Shown here: positions 54,437-63,010 of the stretch, piece after piece
Layout: the number at the start of each line of letters is the position of its first letter
Numbering within the stretch: the first letter of the stretch is position 1
NCBI GenBank assembly: GCA_023411215.1
Contig: JAEYOY010000023.1
Span: 1 to 64,000 of the forward strand
Length of the DNA stretch: 64,000 nt
Reading direction: 5' to 3'
DNA from: Bacillota bacterium
GTDB taxonomy: Bacteria; Bacillota; Clostridia; Lachnospirales; Lachnospiraceae
The notes under the pieces: generated by a model
Seen by the model: the letters and a program-made list of their open reading frames with translations, nothing else
Databases searched by the model: none
What the model was told of the DNA's origin: nothing
Program-made: the position numbers and the translations under genes

Positions 54437-54706
54437 ATGAAAGGCTATATAGAGGAACGGGCGGTTGAAATCGCAAATTATATCATCGATAATAATGCGA
54501 CAGTGAGGCAGACCGCTAAGCAGTTCGGTATATCGAAGTCAACCGTACATAAAGACGTAACAGAACGTCTTACGCAGATCAACCCCTCCCTTGCTGAAAG
54601 AGCCAGGGTAGTCTTGGACCTCAATAAGTCGGAACGCCATATCAGAGGCGGTTTGGCTACAAAGGAAAAATATCTTCATAAGACGAGATACAATTCGGCA
54701 TACTAG
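54437..54706 (+). CDS. spoIIID: sporulation transcriptional regulator SpoIIID
   Basis: 89 residues, close to the usual ~94. The sequence MKGYIEERAVEIANYIIDNN, TVRQTAKQFGISKSTVHKDVTERL (helix-turn-helix, about 25-45) and the C-terminal RHIRGGLATKEKYL basic tail are nearly the family consensus. SpoIIID is a small DNA-binding regulator in the mother cell during endospore formation, evidence that the organism can sporulate or descends from spore formers. The ATG at 54437 fits the family start; the frame is open to 54404 but that start is rejected. Confidence 0.95.
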   Translation: MKGYIEERAVEIANYIIDNNATVRQTAKQFGISKSTVHKDVTERLTQINPSLAERARVVLDLNKSERHIRGGLATKEKYLHKTRYNSAY

Positions 54707-54757
54707 TGTGAAGAAAAAGCTAAAATCCATATTAAAGAGAATGATTGATCAGTAAAG

Positions 54758-54797
54758 GAGATTATCCAACCCGGTAAAGGGAGGATGATCTCTTTTT
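54758..54797 (+). terminator. intrinsic terminator after spoIIID
   Basis: Ten-base stem GAGATTATCC / GGATGATCTC (one G-T pair) with a 15-base loop, then TTTTT. A second weaker candidate, a GGCT / GGCC stem followed by six T, is at about 54892-54922. The rest of this 418-base gap up to the rnf operon holds no gene I recognise. Confidence 0.8.
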
Positions 54798-54942
54798 CTT
54801 GCATGATGAATGAACTACCATTAACTCCATATGGATATCGGTATAGGGGAAGAGTTATAATGAATCCAAAGATAATAATGTAATACAAAAGATGGCTGAC
54901 CGAATAGGGAAGGCCTTTTTTATTGTTAATTAAATAACTATT

Positions 54943-54972
54943 CTGTCAAAATAAGTAGGCCTGTGTTATAAT
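54943..54972 (+). promoter_or_regulatory. likely promoter of the rnf operon
   Basis: CTGTCA, 18-base spacer, TATAAT, about 150 bases before rnfC. The -10 is perfect, the -35 matches four of six. The leader between them and rnfC holds no structure I can name. Confidence 0.55.
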
Positions 54973-55124
54973 ACTTTTTGTGTGTTTAGGGATAAACACA
55001 TTGTTTTATGATTAACGAACTTAGTTTTTTATTTAACAAGAACAGCATTTTGTTTATGATAGCAGTGGCAATGCTAGTTCTTTGAAGAAACTCTAAAAAC
55101 AAACAGAAAGAAGGAAATGGTTTT

Positions 55125-56444
55125 ATGGGTAGGTTAACATTCCCGGGTGGTATCCATACATATGACGGCAAAGACCTGACAATGGATAAACCCACTACTG
55201 TTCTTTTACCTAAGGGTGAATTGGTGTTTCCGATGGTTCAACATCTAGGCGCTCCTGCAAAACCGATCGTTGCCAAGGGGGATAGGGTTCTCGTTGGTCA
55301 GAAAATTGCAGAAGCAGGAGGCTTCATCTCGGCACATGTGATCAGCTCGGTGTCAGGAACGGTAAAAGAAATTGAAAAAAGGCTAACTGTATCAGGCAAT
55401 ATGGTAGAATCCATTGTGATAGAAAATGACAATGAATACCTGACAGTCGATGGCTTTGGTAATGAGCGTGACTATAATACACTCTCAAAGGAAGAAATTC
55501 GTAATTATGTAAAAGAAGCAGGTATTGTGGGTCTGGGAGGTGCGGGTTTCCCTACTCATGTTAAGCTGACTCCGAAGGACGACAATAAGATTGATTATGT
55601 CATCGTTAACGGTGCAGAATGTGAACCGTATCTGACCTCAGATTACCGCATGATGCTGGAGGAGCCGGAGAAGATCATCGGTGGTCTTAAGGTAATGCTA
55701 AAGCTGTTTGAGCATGCAAAGGGGATTATTGCGATTGAGGATAATAAACCCGAAGCAATAAAAGAGTTAAGTGCAATGGCCGCAAAGGAAAATAATATTG
55801 AGGTCGCTGTTATAAAGACGAAATACCCCCAGGGCGGCGAACGTCAGTTGGTGTACGCTGTTACGAAGAGAAAAATGAATTCAAAGAAGCTTCCGGCTGA
55901 TGTGGGTTGTATTGTTGATAACGTAGATACCGTAATTGCAATCTATAATGCAGTAGTAAAGAGTACTCCACTCATCCGAAGAATTGTAACAGTATCAGGG
56001 GATGCCGTAAAACAACCACAGAATTTTAATGTAGCAATCGGCATTGACTATGGGGAGATACTCGAAGCAGCAGGTGGATTTGTAGAGCGTCCCGAGAAGA
56101 TGATTTCCGGCGGACCGATGATGGGTATCGCATTATATAATTACAATGTTCCTGTTATAAAGACCTCTTCGGCACTACTTGGTATTAAGAAGGATACGGC
56201 AGCAGTGGAGGAAAATCCCTGTATCCGTTGTGGAAAATGTGCTGAAAAATGCCCGTTGCAGTTGATGCCATTTCAACTGGCTGCTCTGGGAAACCGTAAT
56301 GATGAGGATGGCTTTGTGAAAGCAGACGGTATGGAGTGTTGCGGCTGTGGCTGTTGCTCATATATATGTCCGGCAAAACGAAGCTTATCCCAATCCATCA
56401 TGCAGACCAGAAACAGTATACTAGGCAAGCGCAAGAAAGCGTAG
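55125..56444 (+). CDS. rnfC: Rnf complex subunit C (NADH-binding, iron-sulfur)
   Basis: 439 residues. The N-terminal GGIHTYDGKDLT start and VIVNGAECEPYLTSDYRMM are typical of RnfC, which binds NADH and FMN. Two [4Fe-4S] motifs lie near the C-terminus: CIRCGKCAEKCP (about 366-377) and CCGCGCCSYICP (about 405-416). First gene of rnfCDGEAB. Rnf is a membrane ferredoxin:NAD+ oxidoreductase that pumps Na+ or H+. Confidence 0.95.
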   Translation: MGRLTFPGGIHTYDGKDLTMDKPTTVLLPKGELVFPMVQHLGAPAKPIVAKGDRVLVGQKIAEAGGFISAHVISSVSGTVKEIEKRLTVSGNMVESIVIENDNEYLTVDGFGNERDYNTLSKEEIRNYVKEAGIVGLGGAGFPTHVKLTPKDDNKIDYVIVNGAECEPYLTSDYRMMLEEPEKIIGGLKVMLKLFEHAKGIIAIEDNKPEAIKELSAMAAKENNIEVAVIKTKYPQGGERQLVYAVTKRKMNSKKLPADVGCIVDNVDTVIAIYNAVVKSTPLIRRIVTVSGDAVKQPQNFNVAIGIDYGEILEAAGGFVERPEKMISGGPMMGIALYNYNVPVIKTSSALLGIKKDTAAVEENPCIRCGKCAEKCPLQLMPFQLAALGNRNDEDGFVKADGMECCGCGCCSYICPAKRSLSQSIMQTRNSILGKRKKA

Positions 56445-56477
56445 TCCTAATACAAATATTGAAAGAGGTGTAAAACG

Positions 56478-57473
56478 TTGAGCGACTTATTTCATGTATC
56501 GGCTGCTCCGCATTCCAGAAGCCCGATTACAACAAAAAGTATTATGCAGGATGTTCTTATTGCACTAGTTCCTGCCGGAATCTTTGGCGTATATAACTTT
56601 GGTATTAACGCTCTGACCGTGATTGTAGTAACTATCGCAGCCTGTGTGTTAACCGAATACCTTTACTGCAAATTCATGAAGAAGACCAATACCATCGGTG
56701 ATTACAGTGCAGTGGTTACGGGTCTGTTGTTGGCTTACAACCTGCCTGCCGGTTTCCCCCTATGGATGGCAATCGTCGGCGGTGTATTTGCAATCCTGAT
56801 TGTCAAGATGCTGTATGGCGGCTTGGGTCAAAATTTCATGAACCCTGCTCTGGCGGCTCGTGTCTTCCTGTTAATCAGTTTCCCGGTACGTATGACTGCT
56901 TTTGCAGTGGAGAAGGTTACTTCTCCCGGTACGATAGATTATATTAAGCATGGTTTTGTAGCACTCGATGGAGTGTCCGGAGCAACTCCTTTGGCAGCTT
57001 TGAAAACCGGAGAGTCTGTAGATTTAGTCAAGATGTTAGTAGGAAATATCGGTGGTACCATCGGTGAGACAAGTGCAATAGCAATTCTTATCGGTGGAGC
57101 CTACCTAGTATTCAAGAAGGTTATCTCTCTTCGAATTCCGTTAAGCTATATTATTTCACTGGCGGTATTTGTACTCCTATTTGGTGGTAAAGGCTTTGAT
57201 ATGACCTTTATGCTGGGACATATCCTTGGCGGCGGTTTATTGCTTGGTGCCTTCTTTATGGCTACCGATTATGTAACCAGTCCGATTACTCCGATTGGAC
57301 AGATTGTATTTGGTATCAGCCTTGGTTTATTAACCGGTTTGTTCCGTTTGCAGGGTGGTACGGCAGAGGGTGTATCCTATGCAATTATTTTCTGTAACCT
57401 TCTTGTTCCGTTAATTGAGAAGGTAACCAGACAGAGATCCTTTGGAAAGGAGCGTGCTGTCCGTGAAAAATAA
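56478..57473 (+). CDS. rnfD: Rnf complex subunit D (FMN-binding membrane subunit)
   Basis: 331 residues with about eight membrane helices. GVSGATPLAAL at about 165-175 carries T170, the threonine expected to bind FMN covalently. TTG start at 56478 with AGAGGTG before it. Its stop overlaps the start of rnfG, as usual for this operon. Confidence 0.93.
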   Translation: MSDLFHVSAAPHSRSPITTKSIMQDVLIALVPAGIFGVYNFGINALTVIVVTIAACVLTEYLYCKFMKKTNTIGDYSAVVTGLLLAYNLPAGFPLWMAIVGGVFAILIVKMLYGGLGQNFMNPALAARVFLLISFPVRMTAFAVEKVTSPGTIDYIKHGFVALDGVSGATPLAALKTGESVDLVKMLVGNIGGTIGETSAIAILIGGAYLVFKKVISLRIPLSYIISLAVFVLLFGGKGFDMTFMLGHILGGGLLLGAFFMATDYVTSPITPIGQIVFGISLGLLTGLFRLQGGTAEGVSYAIIFCNLLVPLIEKVTRQRSFGKERAVREK

Positions 57474-58110
57474 GAAACATCTCATCCGATCCGAACTAAT
57501 CAGAGATGCGATTGCACTGTTTCTCATAACTTTAGTATCCGGATTGGCTCTCAGCTATGTATATGAAATTACCAAAGAGCCCATTACAGCACAGGCGGTG
57601 CAGAAGACGTTAGAAGCAAACCAGGAGGTATTTGTTCAAGCCTCTTCCTTTGAAGAAGATGAACAACTGATGCAGCTGCTGGAAGGCACAGATCTGGTTA
57701 GTATGAATGCAGATTATGCAGGAGTTACCATTGATAGTATTAGTAAAGCTTATGGCAGCAATAACGAGCTGCTTGGTTATAACATCACCGTTGCTACCTC
57801 CGCAGGCTACAAGGACGGAATTAAATTTGTATTCGGATATTCTCTGGACGGTAGTATACAAGGTATCTCCTTCTTATCAATCAGTGAGACGGCAGGTCTT
57901 GGTATGAAGGCACAGGAGCCGGATTTCCTCGATCAGTTTCTGAATAAGAAAGCTACACAATTCGTAGTAACGAAGACCGGTGCAACCAGTGAGGATCAGG
58001 TGGATGCGATCAGTGGTGCTACGATTACCTCAAAAGCAGTAGCATATGCGATCAATGCCGGAATTCAATTTGTGACAGATCACTCTGCAGAGTTAGGAGG
58101 CGGACAATAA
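57463..58110 (+). CDS. rnfG: Rnf complex subunit G (FMN-binding)
   Basis: 215 residues. One N-terminal membrane helix (about 15-35) and an extracytoplasmic FMN domain. AISGATITSKAV at 182-193 contains T187, the covalent FMN threonine. The start is GTG 57463, with AAAGGAG ten bases upstream; a TTG at 57442 precedes that site. It overlaps rnfD by 11 bases. Confidence 0.92.
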   Translation: MKNKKHLIRSELIRDAIALFLITLVSGLALSYVYEITKEPITAQAVQKTLEANQEVFVQASSFEEDEQLMQLLEGTDLVSMNADYAGVTIDSISKAYGSNNELLGYNITVATSAGYKDGIKFVFGYSLDGSIQGISFLSISETAGLGMKAQEPDFLDQFLNKKATQFVVTKTGATSEDQVDAISGATITSKAVAYAINAGIQFVTDHSAELGGGQ

Positions 58111-58880
58111 TGAAGATGAATAAGTATGTAGAGCGAATTTATAATGGTGTTATTAAAGAGAACCCTACCTTTATTATTATGCTCGGTATGTGTCCGACTT
58201 TGGCAGTAACAACCTCCGGTAATAACGGTTTATACATGGGACTTACCACTACCGTGGTTTTAGCCATGTCCAATTTATTAATATCGGCACTTCGTAAGTT
58301 CATTCCGGATAAGGTTCGTATTCCTGCCTATATCGTAGTCGTTGCATCACTGGTTACGATTGTACAGCTTCTATTAGAAGCATATCTTCCGGTAGTAAAT
58401 GAGTTGCTGGGTATTTATATTCCGTTGATTGTAGTTAACTGTATTATCCTGGGTAGAGCAGAAGCCTATGCAGCAAAAAATTCCATTGGCTTATCTCTGT
58501 TTGACGGTATTGGTATGGGTCTTGGTTTTACCCTTGCACTTAGTATCATCGGATCCTTCCGTGAGCTTCTCGGAGCAGGAACGATCTTCAGCTTTAAGAT
58601 TACACCGGACAGCTTTGAGCCGATTACCATATTTATTCTTGCTCCGGGAGCGCTCTTTACCTTGGCAATCCTGACGGCCATTCAGAATAAGTTAAAGCTT
58701 CCCTCTGCCACCAATGGATCAGTGACCAACAGCATTGGCTGTGGCGGTGATTGCTCTCATTGTATGGGTAGTACCTGTACCACCAACCGAGAAGAGTTCA
58801 CTTCGAAGGATGAGGGGACCCTAACAAAGGGTAATGCAACAAAGAAATCCGAAATAAATGAAAAACAAAACGAAAAGTAA
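58110..58880 (+). CDS. rnfE: Rnf complex subunit E (membrane subunit) with cysteine-rich C-terminal tail
   Basis: 256 residues, longer than typical RnfE. Six membrane helices in the first 195 residues, with C28 (MCPTLAVTT) and C111 (VNCIILG), the residues that join RnfA in holding the intramembrane [2Fe-2S] cluster. After residue 205 a tail carries CGGDCSHCMGSTC (C211, C215, C218, C223) and then a charged, presumably disordered, end. The tail is not in the core Rnf fold. The start ATG overlaps the rnfG stop. Confidence 0.93.
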   Translation: MKMNKYVERIYNGVIKENPTFIIMLGMCPTLAVTTSGNNGLYMGLTTTVVLAMSNLLISALRKFIPDKVRIPAYIVVVASLVTIVQLLLEAYLPVVNELLGIYIPLIVVNCIILGRAEAYAAKNSIGLSLFDGIGMGLGFTLALSIIGSFRELLGAGTIFSFKITPDSFEPITIFILAPGALFTLAILTAIQNKLKLPSATNGSVTNSIGCGGDCSHCMGSTCTTNREEFTSKDEGTLTKGNATKKSEINEKQNEK

Positions 58881-58895
58881 GGAGGATTGATTAAG

Positions 58896-59468
58896 ATGAA
58901 AGAACTTATCATGATTATTGTTGGATCAGCTCTCGTGAATAACGTTGTCTTAAGTCAATTCCTTGGCTTATGTCCGTTTCTCGGAGTATCAAAGAAAACA
59001 AATACCGCAGCAGGTATGGGAGCGGCCGTAATCTTCGTTATTACTGTAGCTTCTGCGCTTTGCAGCATGATTTATTCCGGGCTGCTAGTACCTTTGGGTA
59101 TGGGTTATCTTCAGACGATTGTATTTATTTTAGTTATTGCATGTCTGGTGCAGTTTGTTGAGCTGGTACTTAAGAAATACAGCCGTTCGCTTTACAGTGC
59201 GCTCGGTGTATATCTACCTCTGATCACGACGAATTGTGCGGTACTTGGTGTAGCATTAATCAACGTAACGGAGGATTATGGATTAGTCTCCAGTATTATT
59301 AACGGCTTTGGAACAGCAGCAGGGTTTACGATTGCGATCATTATTATGGCAGGTATCCGTGAGAGAATTGAATATAATGATGTAACAAAATCCTTCCAGG
59401 GCTCTCCAATTGTTTTAATTACCGCAGGTCTGATGGCTATGGCATTCTTCGGATTTGCCGGTTTATAG
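58896..59468 (+). CDS. rnfA: Rnf complex subunit A (membrane subunit)
   Basis: 190 residues with six membrane helices, homologous in fold to RnfE but inverted. C26 (LGLCPFLG) and C114 (TNCAVLG) are the paired cysteines for the membrane iron-sulfur cluster. AAGGAGG lies ten bases from ATG 58896; a TTG at 58887 is too close to be the start. Confidence 0.93.
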   Translation: MKELIMIIVGSALVNNVVLSQFLGLCPFLGVSKKTNTAAGMGAAVIFVITVASALCSMIYSGLLVPLGMGYLQTIVFILVIACLVQFVELVLKKYSRSLYSALGVYLPLITTNCAVLGVALINVTEDYGLVSSIINGFGTAAGFTIAIIIMAGIRERIEYNDVTKSFQGSPIVLITAGLMAMAFFGFAGL

Positions 59469-59484
59469 AGTAGGGGGGATCGAT

Positions 59485-60351
59485 ATGTCAATTGAGAATT
59501 TGTTGTATAATAATTTCCTTCCGGATCTGGTCAATGTTGCCGCAGTAGTTAGCTTCCAAGGAGTTATGGTTGCAACTGCAATTGTTGCAGGTGTAGGCTT
59601 ATTCATCGGATTGTTTCTTGGCTTTGCTGCTAAGACCTTTGAGGTTAAGCAGGACGAGAGAGAAATCTTGGTTCGTGAGCTTCTTCCCGGCGCAAACTGT
59701 GGAGGCTGCGGTTACCCAGGTTGTGATGGTCTTGCGGCGGCAATTGCCAAAGGAGAAGCACCGGCTAATGCATGTCCCGTTGCCAACAAGGAAGCTCATA
59801 AACAGATTGCTGAAGTAATGGGTACATCTGTGGAAGATACAGAGAAGATGGTTGCTTTTGTAAAATGCGCTGGAACCTGTGATAAGACCGAGGTTAAGTA
59901 TGAATATTACGGTGTCCAGGATTGTAATAAGGCAGCGGTAATTCCAGGTAAGGGAAATAAAAAATGTTCTTATGGATGTATGGGCTTTGGTTCCTGCGTC
60001 AGAGTATGTGCCTTTGATGCAATTCATATTGTCAATGGGATTGCTGTTGTTGATAAAGACAAATGTACCGGTTGCAGTACCTGTACCGCTCAGTGTCCGA
60101 ATAAGCTGATTGAGATGGTTCCTGCAGCAGCAAAAACGTTGGTTGGCTGTAGTTCTCTGGATAAGGGTAAGGATGTTAAGGCTGCTTGTTCCGCCGGTTG
60201 TATCGGCTGTAAGCTTTGTGTTAAGGCTTGCGAGTTTGACGCGATCCATGTGGATAATAATCTGGCTCACATCGACTATAGCAAATGTACCAACTGCGGT
60301 AAATGTGCTACGGTATGTCCCGTGAAGGTCATTCAGGTACAGGCTGGATAA
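59485..60351 (+). CDS. rnfB: Rnf complex subunit B (ferredoxin-binding)
   Basis: 288 residues. An N-terminal membrane anchor (about 25-50), then the Fe-S domain with CGGCGYPGC and NACPVA (C72, C75, C80, C97), and a C-terminal pair of ferredoxin-like modules with CTGCSTCTAQCP, CIGCKLCVKACEFDAI and CTNCGKCATVCP. This subunit takes electrons from reduced ferredoxin, so it is the input side of the complex. The ATG at 59485 follows GGGGG. A terminator follows, ending the operon. Confidence 0.95.
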   Translation: MSIENLLYNNFLPDLVNVAAVVSFQGVMVATAIVAGVGLFIGLFLGFAAKTFEVKQDEREILVRELLPGANCGGCGYPGCDGLAAAIAKGEAPANACPVANKEAHKQIAEVMGTSVEDTEKMVAFVKCAGTCDKTEVKYEYYGVQDCNKAAVIPGKGNKKCSYGCMGFGSCVRVCAFDAIHIVNGIAVVDKDKCTGCSTCTAQCPNKLIEMVPAAAKTLVGCSSLDKGKDVKAACSAGCIGCKLCVKACEFDAIHVDNNLAHIDYSKCTNCGKCATVCPVKVIQVQAG

Positions 60352-60433
60352 AATAAATGATAAAAAGTATACTTCACAAGGATAGTGTTGTAAATTTGAA
60401 AAGAAGATGCAGACCTTAATGGTCGAATAACAG

Positions 60434-60485
60434 AATGCATACACAGTAGCGCTTCATACCGAAGTCTTTTGTGTATGCATTTTTT
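60434..60485 (+). terminator. intrinsic terminator of the rnf operon
   Basis: Perfect 12-base stem AATGCATACACA / TGTGTATGCATT with a loop that holds a second small stem, then TTTTT. The 60486-60681 gap to the LacI gene is AT-rich; a CGTCGAATTCGAGACG partial palindrome lies at about 60571-60586. Confidence 0.85.
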
Positions 60486-60681
60486 AATTCATGATAAGTG
60501 AATTGATTTATCAATTCCTCTTGTTTATGAAAGGAATTTTAATGATTTTGTGAAGAATTTAATAACAAACGTCGAATTCGAGACGATAATGTCTGCTTTC
60601 TACTTGAATATTATGGTAAAATAACTTAAAATAATATATATAAATATTAATATGAATGTTAGGGAACAGGGGAAGGACCGA

Positions 60682-61692
60682 ATGGCAACGATTCAAGATT
60701 TATCTGAGCGCTGTGGAGTATCAGTCTCAACTGTAAGTAAGGCTTTGAACGGGTACTCGGATATCAGTGAAAAGACACGTGATATTGTAATAAAGACGGC
60801 AAACGAACTGGGATATTTCCCTAACGCCAATACAAGGGCATTAAAGCTTAAAAAAACCTATAATATTGGTGTCTTGTTTAATACCCTTTCTAATCTTGGA
60901 TTAAAGAATGATTATTTTGCTTATATTCTAGAGGCCTTTAGAGATGAAGCAGCCAAGAACGGTTATGACATCACCTTTATTGAACATAACGTTGGAAGAA
61001 GGAAGATGACTTATCTGGAGCATTGCCAGTATCGGCGTTTTGACGGAGTGTGTATCGTTTGTGCTGATTATGAGAATGAGGAAGTAATTGAGCTGGCGAA
61101 CAGTGATATACCTGTCATAACAATTGACTATGCCTTCCAGAGAGCCTATTCCATCATATCAGATAATTATGGTGGTATGAAACAATTAACCAACTTTATC
61201 ATTCGACAGGGACATAGAGATATTGCTTTCATTTATGGCGTGAACTCACTGGTTACCAGAAACCGAATGGAAGGCTTTATGGATGCGATGGAGGAAAATG
61301 GTATCAAGGTGGTAAAAGAATATCTGCGTGAGAGTTTATACCGGAATAGTCTTATGACAGAAGAGCAGGCTCTAAAGCTTCTTAAGCTACCAAATCGTCC
61401 AACCTGTATTATAGCTCCTGATGATACTTCAGCTATGGGAGTAGTAAGTGCAGTTCGGAAAATCGGTCTGCAGGTGGTTAAGGATATTTCCATAGCAGGC
61501 TATGACAGGGGTGACCTACAACATTATATCGGAGTTAAATTAACTACAGTAAAACAAGAGAGAGAAAGAATTGGCTGTGAAGCTGCAAAAAGGCTGATTC
61601 AGATGATTGAAGGTTATGTAGAGCTTCCTCAAAATACGATATATATGAAGCAATCCCTGATTATCGGCAATTCAATTAAGAAGATAAATTAA
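60682..61692 (+). CDS. LacI-family transcriptional regulator
   Basis: 336 residues. The N-terminal helix-turn-helix ATIQDLSERCGVSVSTVSKA is the LacI consensus, followed by the NGYSDISEKTRDIVIKTANE hinge helix and a periplasmic-binding-protein-like sensor domain (about 60-336). The ATG at 60682 follows GGGGAAGGA; an earlier ATG at 60652 is rejected. Controls an unidentified carbohydrate system, possibly its own gene. Confidence 0.92.
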   Translation: MATIQDLSERCGVSVSTVSKALNGYSDISEKTRDIVIKTANELGYFPNANTRALKLKKTYNIGVLFNTLSNLGLKNDYFAYILEAFRDEAAKNGYDITFIEHNVGRRKMTYLEHCQYRRFDGVCIVCADYENEEVIELANSDIPVITIDYAFQRAYSIISDNYGGMKQLTNFIIRQGHRDIAFIYGVNSLVTRNRMEGFMDAMEENGIKVVKEYLRESLYRNSLMTEEQALKLLKLPNRPTCIIAPDDTSAMGVVSAVRKIGLQVVKDISIAGYDRGDLQHYIGVKLTTVKQERERIGCEAAKRLIQMIEGYVELPQNTIYMKQSLIIGNSIKKIN

Positions 61693-61713
61693 TATCTGAG
61701 AGGAGGAACTTGT

Positions 61714-62991
61714 TTGACATCGGTATATAATTATATGCTGGAGAGCTACCCGATAAAAAGGGAAGTAATGTATCCGGCTCATAAAAGAAGCGAATTAAAA
61801 CGTATTTATAATAATATTGTAGACCTAAGCAGACGTTCCCCTCTTTATAAGATTAATCTGTCTAAGGATAATCAGGATTACACCTTTGGAATAAAAGAAA
61901 CAGCGATTGAGTTAAAGGCGAAGCTTTTGAGAATGGAGGAACCTACTGCCTCTGGCTTTGAGTCAAAATCAGTTATGGTAAGCGATAAGCATGTTCTGTC
62001 TGCCAAGCTACTAAAGGATGATACAGAGGGGCTGCCTGAGAATATCACATTTCAGGTTACATCCCTTGCCTCCGTACAGATCAATACAGGTAAGGAATTA
62101 CTATTGGTCTCCAAGGGCTTACCCTCCGGTGAATATGAATTCAATGTTAAGGTTATGGATCAGAATTATAAGCTTAATTATGTTCATGAAAACAGAGTTG
62201 AGAACGCAGAAGCCTTAAGGAAGATGGCAGAATTTATCAATATGGCAATAACCGGTGTCAATGCAACGGTAGAAAGAGGAAATTCTCCTGATTACGGTAA
62301 AATTGTGATTATTTCTGAACAAGCCGGAAAGAGTGGAGAGCCCGCATTTGAATTTTCAGATTCTGATCATTACGGGATTGGTGTCGTAGAATATTTTGGT
62401 CTAAATCGAGTAGAAAAGCCCTCCAGTACAGCAGAGTTTATGATTAATGATATATCCAGAAAGACCTCAACGAATACCTTCAATCTGGAAGGAAAGCTTC
62501 GTATTACATTAAACGGAACCAGCGAAGAGCCAGTTTCCTTACGGATAGTGCCGGATAGTGAGAAAATCTTATATTCACTGGAAGATGTTCTGAATACCTA
62601 TAATCGATTAGTTCGGATCGCACAGGATAGAACACAGGATTATAAGGAACATTTTCGCGCTTCAAAATTAATCAGTGAGATGAAAGGATTGGAGAATATC
62701 TATTCAGATGAGTTAGAAGCCTGCGGCATTATATCCGATGAATATGGGTATCTATCCATAGATGATTCCCTCGCCGTTCAGGCTGCCATTGATGGCGGTA
62801 TGGAGAGTTTATTTAAAAGAGAAAACGGATTTATCTCAAGGCTCAAGGATAAAGCAGAGCAGGTCGCAATAAATCCGATGGAATATTTGGAAAAAACAAT
62901 AGTCACATACCCGAACCGAGAGACAAAAACCTATCGTAACCCATATGTAACCTCAATGTATAGTGGTTTATTTTTCAGCTCTTATTGCTAA
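61714..62991 (+). CDS. FliD-like (flagellar cap-like) protein, orphan
   Basis: 425 residues. Segments that match the FliD family: SDKHVLSAKLL and FQVTSLASVQ (about 90-130), a flagellin-IN-like part (NMAITGVNATVERG, KIVIISEQAGKS, about 175-205), EYFGLNRVEKPSS, and a C-terminal GTSEEPVSLRIVPDSEKIL followed by LNTYNRLVRIA. The N-terminal 60 residues and the C-terminus YSGLFFSSYC are not typical. No flagellar genes are nearby. Start TTG 61714, with AGGAGG seven bases upstream. The stop lies inside the shared terminator. Confidence 0.7.
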   Translation: MTSVYNYMLESYPIKREVMYPAHKRSELKRIYNNIVDLSRRSPLYKINLSKDNQDYTFGIKETAIELKAKLLRMEEPTASGFESKSVMVSDKHVLSAKLLKDDTEGLPENITFQVTSLASVQINTGKELLLVSKGLPSGEYEFNVKVMDQNYKLNYVHENRVENAEALRKMAEFINMAITGVNATVERGNSPDYGKIVIISEQAGKSGEPAFEFSDSDHYGIGVVEYFGLNRVEKPSSTAEFMINDISRKTSTNTFNLEGKLRITLNGTSEEPVSLRIVPDSEKILYSLEDVLNTYNRLVRIAQDRTQDYKEHFRASKLISEMKGLENIYSDELEACGIISDEYGYLSIDDSLAVQAAIDGGMESLFKRENGFISRLKDKAEQVAINPMEYLEKTIVTYPNRETKTYRNPYVTSMYSGLFFSSYC

Positions 62992-63010
62992 TATAAGAGC
63001 TGATTTTTTA
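62976..63010. terminator. bidirectional terminator holding both stop codons
   Basis: Perfect ten-base stem CAGCTCTTAT (62976-62985) / ATAAGAGCTG (62993-63002), with T tracts on both sides. The stop of the FliD-like gene (62989-62991) and of the AraC-type gene (62990-62988) overlap in the loop. Confidence 0.85.
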
